Part shown: positions 27,901-35,362 of the stretch, piece after piece
Layout of the letters: every line of letters begins with the position of its first letter
Numbering within the stretch: the first letter of the stretch is position 1
Assembly (NCBI GenBank): GCA_947487175.1
Contig: CANKVM010000008.1
Span: forward strand, 1-48,708
Reading direction: 5' to 3'
From: Flavobacteriales bacterium
GTDB lineage: Bacteria; Bacteroidota; Bacteroidia; NS11-12g; UBA955
Length of the DNA stretch: 48,708 bases
The notes under the pieces: model-generated
What the model was told of the DNA's origin: nothing
The model's database searches: none
Seen by the model: the letters and a program-made list of their open reading frames with translations, nothing else
Position numbers and translations under genes: made by a program

Positions 27901-29364
27901 ATACTTGATGTAAAAAATTTCAATTTAATTATTACAGAAATACAACAAAAAATAAGAACCAAATTAAATAAAACCAAATTTGCCAAGGCCCAAGAATCCC
28001 TTCAAATCCAATGGATTAACCATTTAATATTTTTCAAGTTGATTAAATTCGAAAATGACAATAATAAAATTGGCGGATTTTTTTCAGTGTTATCTAGTGA
28101 ACCTAGCCAAATTGATAACTGGATAAATAGAATCTCAGAATCTATTATTTTTGATATTGATGTTGAGTTTGATTTCTGGATTTCTAATATTTCTAAATTT
28201 GCAAATTATTTCGAAGAATCAAATATTATCACATTATTTCAAATTTCAGAAAGTTTAAAATTAATCAACACTGAAATCAAATTACCCATCGAAGATATTT
28301 TCGAAGAAACGCTAAAAACTGTTGAACATAGGCCATTTCAAGAAGCATTATTAAATGTATTTATACCTAATTTAATCCCAATATTTTATGAAAATCATTT
28401 AACAAAAACGAATTTGTTTCGGGAATTGAATTTAATATCCCTCATTTTAAACGAAAGGAATTATATTGGTAAAGTTCAGTCTGAATTAAAAGAGAATATC
28501 GCCGAACAATTAAATTTAGATAGTATTTTCATCCCGTATAAAGATATAGAATCTGCCGAAATAGAACCTGAAATTTTACGTGAAATATCATTTATAATTG
28601 GCAAAAACCTCGATGAAACTTCACGTTGGATATTGCATGAATTAAGTCATTCAGATCCAAAGAAACTAAACGTTTTTAAACAAAAAATTCAAGATTCATT
28701 CGAGAACAAAACCAAAATCAACAATTACTATAACGCTATTATTAACAATCCTAAATTATCTCAATCAATTCAAGATTTAATTAGTCCAATCATTATTAAT
28801 CTTCAGGATAAAAAGAAAACGGATTCTAAAATTAAACAGGAAATAGATAACGGAACAAGATTTATCACCACTTTATGCGGGCTAATGATGCTGTCGCCAT
28901 TTTTGGCAACGTTATTTAGAAGGATGGGTCTATTAGAGAAAAATTCTTTTATAAGTGAAGCAGAACAATTAAAAGCATACAAAGTACTCATGACGATTCC
29001 TAAAATCGATGAAGAAAGAGAATATGAATACCAAGATTTAATTCCAAGAATCATAACAGGAATTGCCCCAGAAGACACCATTCATTATGTTCCAGAATTA
29101 ACAGAAGCTGAATTAACAGAAATTAGGAATTTCCTTGGTGCCGTTATTTCACAATGGCCAGTAATGGCTAACGCAACGGTTAGGGGATTTATTGAATCCT
29201 TTTTAATTCGAGATGGCAAGGTATGGAAAGACGGCAGCATTTGGAAAATCGAAGTAAATGGGCACGGAGCCGATATGATATTGCAAACTTTGACATGGGG
29301 ATTCTCTACAATGAAATTCCCATGGACACCGTATTTGATTGAAACAAATTGGCAACCGGCTTAA
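21943..29364 (+). CDS. Tape measure protein (Afp14/Pvc14-like, CIS_TMP family)
   Basis: At 2473 residues this is the longest protein here. The N-terminal LKIHELEIIIDGVDEQWL and the C-terminal region (about 2300-2473), with LCGLMMLSPFLATLFRRMGL, a LTEAELTEIRNFLGAVISQWP segment, SFLIRDG-W and a final MKFPWTPYLIETNW, match the contractile injection system tape measure family. The interior is almost wholly helical, low in complexity (N, K, I, E) and AT-rich. If all helical, 2473 residues span about 370 nm as an upper limit (1.5 angstrom per residue). A hexapeptide tract lies at 1041-1148. Tape proteins set tube length during assembly. The stop overlaps the stop of the convergent lipoprotein gene. 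Confidence 0.92.
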   Translation: MKSTLKIHELEIIIDGVDEQWLIQNNSHIIQAIHKAFDPYDMHQFPDNIINEIVIDLPKTSSFNDFLLALTKQIQNQVLQKYALSSKQINEIKNRDYISLNWKTIDDLVLKLKENSNIHSSQYSDTFSELLVIISNNNTVIWDILYKIGISKSIIDAFIKWSKSEQIHPKQILHWIGYYFELSKKNNNLKLDTIFLNVILETQYKGNKSNIAFNKINSEFIEVLLKSTDPINKELVEYLSNIMDANSIFANYFSDFNVIKNLIDIQFIEKIIQLNLNIQSQNYNNKKKEIILYYNLILIASSIGKSKYEQLLNSINLAYINAYNGQLNYLNILKIFNEHFSSTEYKKIKELIELLFQETYLINYNIDFDKNLNQIKTKVESFLFDNFESIQTDKLNIDKKSIPLKIDNIVHQIIDVDFFGQWPDEMKHLKSKLKTYIISFLETGKFIQISFAPESENLQIIMTEINRILLEIRIKTNISSPELITKLLAHSSTLNYLFFNLSNLLLKEITLDKELIFGAKTNNNSKKEKNKNADISTNNDLLKIWSVFISEFDYYNSSNILFNELKQKIKTENPLNILAFLTKNTSAKFAQNIFNILITLQKNNDTITKPFILSYLLQFIELNIQNKNSEAINFETYIENIKKSEEQQVIKSQQVKEKIINETISTIEEIKDIIQPENISELFTEEELKLWNGLINIIEEKSINILKLAQQIKLFEDTFNILNEFWFANLDLTVEFNLAKKFNHLFVDLESIFNSNNSRLEINQYPKQIIQSFEQIIEALKLNPIFLFELFIFKQNKLNIDKESNSIFNEFDLSNDKSNPLNKPDIIIYLNQLLNKQINNFDKGATSISTEYKNLIQQEFEYFKSQIETEINLGVELFFENFKNDPLIQKIFEEINTLESLKEQLKSSIVNEKIQWYLSLAMIKIFKHFLNTLTQKYKFQNTDELKSIFFREEKNANEALNGFEFAEDIINKQTEYIYNLIGIQAKQIKLNPNAFIENQSTLIEREVMDSWMVHINHLEIPIHDDVNSLLQQLIVNLAIQDKEIERNIEFERYTSHEQKTELERNKDLERIDELEQDIKLERKIELERINEIERDKTLEQKIELERNKELERETEIERKIELERINEIERDKTLEPKTALERDKELDSNEIPTIENKNTQVNYIQLEYINKQNIETSDYLVLSLSEVFSIIYPKWISIINSLNVSETETNKNIILNSNINWMEQLVSSPILLQLTQKQSLIFQNYLDEIVKIQSETYTLKEHIVFKNAFTMLIYFIEQTAEIKHILVANQIENIQKKATAIITNLKSTLHFQETSLTQILISKYTNYKEIEIANESKIIIQNIFKEKAESNEENINKTWVPKNIWFQTEQKIPFQSIFNNREFWKVLFSENNNEIYIENTENNIQPIWDKSENYKILNKHPQSKKWMVQLSKNKGEGFMELASSLSFNTIIEAQIEKYKSAVVFETNIEKLISELKILIPNIGILDFYQFTKFQLIQIQSPPTKLQLAQIFYLSYISISSNKTFTEISKFSQLIIKTLNLNGNETSLLNKIINDKLPNQNDQVLKKNELALVDFSINKIFTDSHIKEISLHIIKYPFISESEIIDQLNLLISSKIKSTNTESILNEISKQIWEDINNQGSSIISNKRFYHFLNKTINNWLTNKQIHWTVKRAFINIEQWLTVSKTALLKAEMSEIQYLHPSWGIYDEKYKSEVNSIIHSPELFFLIETGTPNKTIFDNDIYTNNVKIETIQKKEYPLKSSLETKDKTLQLTERTILNDSRLMNQVNRQSKPLSENAIPKNEVIIAEFREWQSTLNEKLAITNKKLIENQQNNEEYKLELPYKPKDPSILNWDAIGNSNEIEKALLSILLIEGIEINQSILPNNDIISTNQFLSSKAIFRILGHSSIPLQFIGLLYEQFFGYSMGLLEENWMNFTSPKNSKSLSLKLKNLRNESPSERLNENEIETEVGSENWFERILNLSNLENQKILDVKNFNLIITEIQQKIRTKLNKTKFAKAQESLQIQWINHLIFFKLIKFENDNNKIGGFFSVLSSEPSQIDNWINRISESIIFDIDVEFDFWISNISKFANYFEESNIITLFQISESLKLINTEIKLPIEDIFEETLKTVEHRPFQEALLNVFIPNLIPIFYENHLTKTNLFRELNLISLILNERNYIGKVQSELKENIAEQLNLDSIFIPYKDIESAEIEPEILREISFIIGKNLDETSRWILHELSHSDPKKLNVFKQKIQDSFENKTKINNYYNAIINNPKLSQSIQDLISPIIINLQDKKKTDSKIKQEIDNGTRFITTLCGLMMLSPFLATLFRRMGLLEKNSFISEAEQLKAYKVLMTIPKIDEEREYEYQDLIPRIITGIAPEDTIHYVPELTEAELTEIRNFLGAVISQWPVMANATVRGFIESFLIRDGKVWKDGSIWKIEVNGHGADMILQTLTWGFSTMKFPWTPYLIETNWQPA
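25063..25386 (+). repeat. 18-bp tandem repeat tract encoding 18 hexapeptides (consensus xxELER)
   Basis: Eighteen in-frame hexads, residues 1041-1148 of the tape measure, read like KIELER, INEIER, NKELER, DKTLEQ. A 58-bp segment at 25183-25240 recurs at 25291-25348 with a single mismatch, 108 bp (six hexads) away, which points to recent duplication. It makes a strongly charged helix. The tract also creates long meaningless antisense frames. Confidence 0.93.
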
Positions 29365-30494
29365 GGAGTAGGAACCACAACTGCAGCATCGGAAGCTTCC
29401 TTTTTCCAAAGATTTTTACCCCTAGCCTTTTCTCTATCATCAAGAGAACCTTTAAAATCACCAAACTTTGCTTTTAATTTCGAGCGCAACAAATATGCCT
29501 CAGCATAATTTGGCCTTAGCGAAATTGCATCGGTAAGTTCAACAACCGCAGTAGCACTATCTCCTAGTGACATTAAATTATTTGCCAGATAATAATGATA
29601 TTCCGGAATTGAATCTGCAATTTTCTCAATTTCTAAATAAATATCATTTGCTTTCTCGAATCTTTCCATTCCATCAAAAGCCCTTGCTCTATTTAATATG
29701 AGTCCAATATTTGTTGGATCTTGTTTGAGTCCTTTCTCCGCAAATGAAGCAGCAATTGCGCATTCATCCATCAAAATATAATACTCAGAAAACACTGCAA
29801 ATACCTGTGAATTATCTTGAGAATACATTCTAGCAAAATCCAAATTAATTTTAGCAGAGTCCATATTTTCAATGTTTAAATAATTTTTCGCTTTTATCAG
29901 AAAAGCCTCCCAACGAGTATTGTTTCTATATAGTACTTTATTACAATCAATGATACTTGCTCTAAAATTTTCCATTTCAAAATAGGCGCTCGCTCTGCTT
30001 AGTAGAACAATTTGATTGGTATCATTTTGTTGAACACACATATTCAAATACTTCAATCCTTTGTCAAATTCTTTTTTTCGCACAAATAACATTCCCAACT
30101 CTAAGGATGACTCATAAGCTGTTTCTTTATCAATTTGAGCAGACTTAAAATCAAATTCAGCCGATTTTAAATCGGATTTATTAAAGTAAGCTTTCCCTCG
30201 ATATAAATAAGCCTTCCCATACATTGGGTCAACTTCAATTGATTTTGAAAAGAGTTCAATGGCTTTATCAAACAACTTTTTTTGATATAGAATTATACCT
30301 TTATTAAAGTAGGCCTCTTTACAATTGGGAAATGCTTTGATAATATCGTCATAAACTTTCATTGCCTCTTCCGTTCTGCCTTTCTGAAAGAGAATTGATG
30401 CCACATCTAGTAATCGCTGCTGACCACCATTACCACATGATGTTATAATCAAGCAAAATAATAACGTGTAAAAACTCTTAAATATTAATTTCAT
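29361..30494 (-). CDS. TPR-repeat lipoprotein
   Basis: The protein has 377 residues with a lipoprotein signal peptide; the lipobox is ITSC with Cys20. The mature part is a chain of tetratricopeptide repeats, about nine, with classic spacing such as AYFNKGIILYQKKLFDKAIELF and KAYLYRGKAYFNKSDLKSAE. TPR lipoproteins act as scaffolds in the periplasm or on the outer membrane. Its stop overlaps the tape-measure stop by four bases (TTAA). It is divergent from the GH18-like gene with a 65-bp shared upstream region. A link to the eCIS is by position only. Confidence 0.9.
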   Translation of the reverse strand: MKLIFKSFYTLLFCLIITSCGNGGQQRLLDVASILFQKGRTEEAMKVYDDIIKAFPNCKEAYFNKGIILYQKKLFDKAIELFSKSIEVDPMYGKAYLYRGKAYFNKSDLKSAEFDFKSAQIDKETAYESSLELGMLFVRKKEFDKGLKYLNMCVQQNDTNQIVLLSRASAYFEMENFRASIIDCNKVLYRNNTRWEAFLIKAKNYLNIENMDSAKINLDFARMYSQDNSQVFAVFSEYYILMDECAIAASFAEKGLKQDPTNIGLILNRARAFDGMERFEKANDIYLEIEKIADSIPEYHYYLANNLMSLGDSATAVVELTDAISLRPNYAEAYLLRSKLKAKFGDFKGSLDDREKARGKNLWKKEASDAAVVVPTP

Positions 30495-30548
30495 AAATTT
30501 TGTGGGATATTTGTGGATATCTATGTTTTTTTAAAAAAATCACTTAAC

Positions 30549-30558
30549 TTCGTACGAA
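30549..30558. promoter_or_regulatory. Palindrome TTCGTACGAA in a divergent promoter region
   Basis: A perfect 10-bp palindrome ends one base before the ATG at 30560, within the 65-bp gap shared by the TPR lipoprotein and GH18-like genes. It overlaps TAACTTCG, a near-match to the TAnnTTTG -7 box. It might be an operator for both genes. Perfect 10-bp palindromes occur by chance many times in 48 kb, so position is the only argument. Confidence 0.25.
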
Positions 30559-30559
30559 T

Positions 30560-32497
30560 ATGCAACAAATAAAGAATAAAATTCCATTCGGAAGGATAAT
30601 TTTTACAAAAGAGTTGATTGTGTCTATTTTTTTATTCACAATATTGCCTTGTGCATACGGTCAAGAGAAAATCAGTGAAAAAGTAGCCGAAACAAAATCA
30701 GCTGTTGCTCAAGGAAATGCGAATATTGATCAAGCCAATTCAAAATCGAATAAGATAAAAGCTTTTATTACTGATTCAATTCCAACATATACAGATGAAT
30801 TTGGGAATTATTTAAAATCTTTCTTGGAATATCAAAATAAACTTGACTATTTGGATGGGGTTAACAATATAAAAACCAAAAGAAAACCAGCAAACAAAGC
30901 TCAGAGAATTATTGATTTAGAATCGAAAATCGCTAAACCATCCATGACAGATAAGGAATGGACCGGGACGCAAATAACGCCATATAATGAATCTAAAAGA
31001 CGCAAATCAATGTCCAAAGAGATTTATGGATTTCATGGATTTTGGGAAGGCAATAAGTTTGAAAAATACGATTTAAATGCTTTAACGAGAATTGGCTATA
31101 TAGGTTATGACATCAACCCTAAAACCGGGGGATATTCAAATATTCATAACTGGCGAAATACCCATTTGCACAAAAGAGCAGCTCAATATGATGTAGATGT
31201 TGATATTGTTGCAAATTTAAGAGGATCTAAGAACATCCACGAATTTTTATATCAAGCAGGTAGCGACAAAGCTTGGAATGCATTTAGCGATTCAATTATT
31301 GAGTTGCTGAATGAACAAAATGCTGCTGGTGTTGTTATCGATTTTTATCAAATGGCAGCCGCTGATAATCCAAGATTTATAGAATTTTTAAGGGTTATAA
31401 GATTCAAGTTAAATGAGGCCTCTCCAAGATTTGAATTGTCGTTAGCACTTCCGCCAATTGATTATGAAAAAGCCTACCACTTAAAAGAAAATTATAGTTT
31501 AGTAGACAGATTTTTAATTTATGCGTTTGATTACAATAACTTTGCTGGAGATAATTGTAGTTCCACGGCACCATTAGTATCATCTAATGCAGATCAATTA
31601 TCAATTGATAAAACATTTAACAATTATATTTCACTAGGAATAAAACCAGAAAATATGGTTATCGTTGCAGGATTATACGGTCAGCAATGGGCAATGACTA
31701 ATGCCAATCCTTACAATCAAAACTCAAAGTATGCCAAAACAATTTCTTTTTTTGATTTTGAAGAAGATTATAGCGTCCGAATAAAACCTGTTTTAGATAA
31801 CAACGTTTTACAGAACTATATATCATTTTCAGACAATAATGGAAACTGGTTTATTACTTGGGGTGAAAATATCGTTTCGCTATCTTTAAAATGTGATTAT
31901 ATCAATAACAAAAATGTAAAGGGAATTGGATTTTGGCAATTAGGAAATACAGTAAGTGGAGATTTAAACACCCAAAAATTTTGGCCTTTAATTTATAAGA
32001 AATTTGCATTACCTGAAGCTACAATGCCCCAGGATATTACTGCAAACTTTGATGAAATACCAACTTCAAATATTGATTCTATTTTATCTGTCAATCAAGC
32101 CTTAATTATGTCGGCGGTTAATCTTGCTGAAAACCCATTTTTACCAGATAAGCCTGATAGATCTCAGTTAGCAAAAATAGGTTCAAGTGACTACCAATAC
32201 AAAGAAGTCATAAGGGCAATAGGAATGTTTTTTACCATTTTAACCATTTGTGCAGTTGTGGCATTGGTAATTGCTATGTTTGATGAAAAAGTGAGAATGC
32301 TATTGTTTTTTGACCAAGCATTTTTATTTTTAATACCTGGTATCATGTTAACCATTACAATAACGATGCGTTTGTTAGGAATAATTTGGAATTCAGAAAT
32401 GGAATTTATTGTGGGTGGAATTGTAGGAATTGGATGTCATTTCTTAATACAAAACTATTTCACGAAAAAATCACAATTGAATGATGAAACTCCTTAA
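30560..32497 (+). CDS. Membrane-anchored GH18-like protein with degenerate active site
   Basis: The product has 645 residues. A hydrophobic signal sequence occupies about 17-34. Residues 40-150 are helical and polar. A GH18-type TIM barrel spans about 155-485: GVVIDFY at 257-263 corresponds to the DGxDxDxE active-site strand, IYAFDYN at 320-326 to the YDY strand, and GIGFWQLG at 455-462 to the last strand. The catalytic glutamate position is Tyr263 and the first two aspartates are missing, so chitinase-type activity is doubtful; a binding role is possible. Three transmembrane helices occupy about 547-635. The next gene overlaps by 17 bp. GH18 assignment is by motif and moderately sure. Confidence 0.7.
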   Translation: MQQIKNKIPFGRIIFTKELIVSIFLFTILPCAYGQEKISEKVAETKSAVAQGNANIDQANSKSNKIKAFITDSIPTYTDEFGNYLKSFLEYQNKLDYLDGVNNIKTKRKPANKAQRIIDLESKIAKPSMTDKEWTGTQITPYNESKRRKSMSKEIYGFHGFWEGNKFEKYDLNALTRIGYIGYDINPKTGGYSNIHNWRNTHLHKRAAQYDVDVDIVANLRGSKNIHEFLYQAGSDKAWNAFSDSIIELLNEQNAAGVVIDFYQMAAADNPRFIEFLRVIRFKLNEASPRFELSLALPPIDYEKAYHLKENYSLVDRFLIYAFDYNNFAGDNCSSTAPLVSSNADQLSIDKTFNNYISLGIKPENMVIVAGLYGQQWAMTNANPYNQNSKYAKTISFFDFEEDYSVRIKPVLDNNVLQNYISFSDNNGNWFITWGENIVSLSLKCDYINNKNVKGIGFWQLGNTVSGDLNTQKFWPLIYKKFALPEATMPQDITANFDEIPTSNIDSILSVNQALIMSAVNLAENPFLPDKPDRSQLAKIGSSDYQYKEVIRAIGMFFTILTICAVVALVIAMFDEKVRMLLFFDQAFLFLIPGIMLTITITMRLLGIIWNSEMEFIVGGIVGIGCHFLIQNYFTKKSQLNDETP

Positions 32498-33029
32498 AAA
32501 TATTTTCATATTATTTTTACTTTCTATTGAATTACTTTCTTGCTCGAAGAAAAATTTCTCTCAAGAATTTGTAAGAAGATATATTTCAGATACCAATTGG
32601 TTGCATCAGCTTAGTTACAGCCCTTCAAGCATGTTCTCATTGCAATTTGGTATGAGGGAAATAAAATTTGACAAAACAGGGAGCACTTATTTGATTAAAA
32701 GAAATAGAATTATAGATGAATATATATTCACCCCCTTTTCCAATGGTGAGTTGGCATATTATTCTAAAGATTTAATAAAAATACGATTTTCAGATTCCGC
32801 AGATTGCGAATTGAAATTTGTAAGAGATGCAAAAAAAGACGAATATTACCTTACCCCAGATTCAACCATTTCCGAGCGTTTTATAATCAATTATATGGGA
32901 AAAACATGTATCAGTGAAGATGAAAACCTTAAAATAACTTTACAAGTTACCGGCATAGAAATCACAGAGGTTAAGAAAAATAGAATGATTCAAGGTGGTG
33001 TTTCAAGAAAAAAAACACCAAAGAATTAA
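32481..33029 (+). CDS. Small lipoprotein, unknown function
   Basis: The protein has 182 residues. The N-terminus is a lipoprotein signal with LLSC and Cys21 (numbered from 32481; an ATG one codon later at 32484 is equally good). The mature part is about 160 residues, beta-rich, with SDTNWLHQLSYSPSSMF and a KSDAD-like central strand region; I recognise no family. It overlaps the GH18-like gene by 17 bp and is probably made with it. Its stop overlaps the stop of the convergent transporter-like gene (TTAA at 33026-33029). Confidence 0.85.
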   Translation: MMKLLKNIFILFLLSIELLSCSKKNFSQEFVRRYISDTNWLHQLSYSPSSMFSLQFGMREIKFDKTGSTYLIKRNRIIDEYIFTPFSNGELAYYSKDLIKIRFSDSADCELKFVRDAKKDEYYLTPDSTISERFIINYMGKTCISEDENLKITLQVTGIEITEVKKNRMIQGGVSRKKTPKN

Positions 33030-35362
33030 TACAAAGAATAAGGCAAGACTTTATTCAGATTAGAATCTATATATTTTTCAAAGTCGGCTTTCACTATTTT
33101 AGTTCCTTTGATATTATAATTGGAATAGTTATTAATCCAATCACAAAACAACTCTGTTTTAGCAAAAACTTCTTGTGGATTTTTGAAATCTAAACTCTTT
33201 TCAAACATTTCAATCATATTCCCCATTGTTGAAACCTTTGGCAAAATAGCTGCGCTCAAACAAAGTATGGTAGATGTTTCAAATGCTTGCAAATATTCAT
33301 TATGATGTTTGCGTTGATTCAATATTCTCAAAGCCCAAAACTTAACCGAAATTGGCAATTGCGAAAAATCGCGCATGGCAATATCTTTTAATCTATCATC
33401 AATTGACAATTGAAGTGCAGGAATAAAATATCTCCATTTTTCTATTTTAACTTCTATTGGGTTGTTTTCAAACAATGGAATTAAATAAGGCTTAATTAAT
33501 GAGGGCAATATATTATCGAGAAGTTCCATTGCAAATTGTGTATCTTCTTCATCAGCATCCTCATTAAAAATAAGTTTAGAAATTACTTGCATTTCACTCG
33601 GACTATAATCCCATGACAATACCGTAAATAACTGTTTAATTAATAATTTCCTAGACTGAATCAAACTCAGATATAAGTAATACTCAGTAAGAGTTCTGCC
33701 TTTTATATCTTCAATTGTCAAATCTATCCAAACTAAAGATTCTCCTAAATTTAATAACAAAACATTGTTTTTAGATTCGGATTTATCTTGAATTGCAATT
33801 CGATTTTCATGAAACAAACCAAGTATCTCCGACTTCAACATAATTGGAGACGCTAGACCCATTTCTAAAATATCATCAAAATCAATATTATCTACATTTA
33901 AATTTCGAACTCCATCAATTTGATTTAATAAAGATGAAGACCATAACTTCCTAATCACTTCATTTGCACTCAAATTTATATCGGTCGAAATATTTTCAGG
34001 ACTAATTTCTAAATCTGTTTCCTCTTGAATTTTAGTTGATCGATCATTCAAGAAGTTAGATATTAAAGTTTGATAGTAACGAGAAATATTATTTACTTTA
34101 ACGACCCAATAAATTGAAATTAACACAATGGCAATCAGTAGTAAAATTACAAGTTCATTTTTCGGAAAATATAATTCTATATTAGAAGTTACCAATACCC
34201 AGATAATTACTGCACTTATTACCGAAGACATTTGGCCAATTGATCCTTCCAATGCACTTTGCAAACCCGCTTTTTCCTCAGGCCGTGCAACATGTAACAT
34301 AATTCTATTTGAGGGATAATCAATTACTTTTTTAGCTACAGATTCAACCCACTTTAAACATAAAACTAGGACAAACAAGCTACCAATATTGAATCCCAAA
34401 AAGTAGTAACCTAAAACAATTATAAGTGACAGAATCAGAATGACAACAGCATATATTTTAAGTGATTGTTTTGTGCCAATTGTTTTTATCAATTTAGACG
34501 AATAAAACAATCCTAACAACTCTCCTATTTTTACTGTAGCTAAAAATCCTGCAATAATTTCAAAGGATTTCTTATTATTGATTACGCACAGTGATTTTAA
34601 TGAAACCACAAATGAAAAATCTATCAGATATACAACTATGATCGAAATTGCTGAGGCAAGTAAGATTGATTTCAAAAATGGAATGGCTCTTAATTTGTTC
34701 AGATTTATTTTGTTCGATAATGAATAGGTTGAAATGCTGCCAGAAATCCTTAAATAGTCGTAAATATTCAAAAACAACAATGGAACAAGAAACAATCCTG
34801 AAAACAAAAACAAATAATTAATATCTACAAATACATTAACAAAAACAGGAACACTTAAAAAAGCAATGATTGCAGAAATTGCTTCAACAGCGCTTATATT
34901 GATTATCCATTTTTTTCCTAATTGGGCACCCAATAACTGATAGCAACTATTGGTCATATTAAGATTGAAAATATTAGAAAATGGTATTATACAAGCAAAT
35001 GCCAAAATTGCCATGGCTTTATTATTGACAATGAAGAACTTTTCAGTTTCTGAATAAAACAAGACCAGCATTAATGTAATAAAAGCAAATACAATAATTC
35101 TGTGAGCAAAAGAAGCACCATAATCTCTTTGTATTCTTTTGAAAATTTTGACAATAAATAAACCTCCCAAACCAACTACCAAATAAGCAATTGGCATTTC
35201 AAGAATTGATAAACTTTTCAATATCAAATGATAACCTCCTACAATAAAATAAGAGGATGCAAGCCCAATAAAAACGGATTGTAAAATAAGTCGTTTTAGT
35301 AGCCATCGTTTTTGAAGATCTAAATCTCCAAAAATGGATTTATATGTTGAAAGTTCAACCAT
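33026..35362 (-). CDS. MFS-fold (ATP/ADP translocase-like) membrane protein with soluble C-terminal domain
   Basis: The 778-residue protein has ten to twelve transmembrane helices in residues 1-420. The segment PSNRIMLHVARPEEKAGLQS followed by ALEGSIGQM resembles the conserved loop of the Npt1/2 ATP:ADP translocase branch of the MFS superfamily. Residues 430-778 are soluble and helical, HEAT-like, with no transmembrane segment. No substrate can be assigned, and a sensory rather than transport role is as likely. It is the last gene of the four-gene leftward operon; its ATG shares a base with the receptor's stop (TAATG at 35360-35364), so translation is probably coupled. Confidence 0.7.
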   Translation of the reverse strand: MVELSTYKSIFGDLDLQKRWLLKRLILQSVFIGLASSYFIVGGYHLILKSLSILEMPIAYLVVGLGGLFIVKIFKRIQRDYGASFAHRIIVFAFITLMLVLFYSETEKFFIVNNKAMAILAFACIIPFSNIFNLNMTNSCYQLLGAQLGKKWIINISAVEAISAIIAFLSVPVFVNVFVDINYLFLFSGLFLVPLLFLNIYDYLRISGSISTYSLSNKINLNKLRAIPFLKSILLASAISIIVVYLIDFSFVVSLKSLCVINNKKSFEIIAGFLATVKIGELLGLFYSSKLIKTIGTKQSLKIYAVVILILSLIIVLGYYFLGFNIGSLFVLVLCLKWVESVAKKVIDYPSNRIMLHVARPEEKAGLQSALEGSIGQMSSVISAVIIWVLVTSNIELYFPKNELVILLLIAIVLISIYWVVKVNNISRYYQTLISNFLNDRSTKIQEETDLEISPENISTDINLSANEVIRKLWSSSLLNQIDGVRNLNVDNIDFDDILEMGLASPIMLKSEILGLFHENRIAIQDKSESKNNVLLLNLGESLVWIDLTIEDIKGRTLTEYYLYLSLIQSRKLLIKQLFTVLSWDYSPSEMQVISKLIFNEDADEEDTQFAMELLDNILPSLIKPYLIPLFENNPIEVKIEKWRYFIPALQLSIDDRLKDIAMRDFSQLPISVKFWALRILNQRKHHNEYLQAFETSTILCLSAAILPKVSTMGNMIEMFEKSLDFKNPQEVFAKTELFCDWINNYSNYNIKGTKIVKADFEKYIDSNLNKVLPYSLY

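Noticed and set aside
1-29364. Type VI secretion system or intact prophage
   Set aside because: There are no TssJLM membrane-complex genes and no capsid, terminase or integrase genes; DUF4255, LysM, DUF5908 and Afp15-like genes point to an eCIS.
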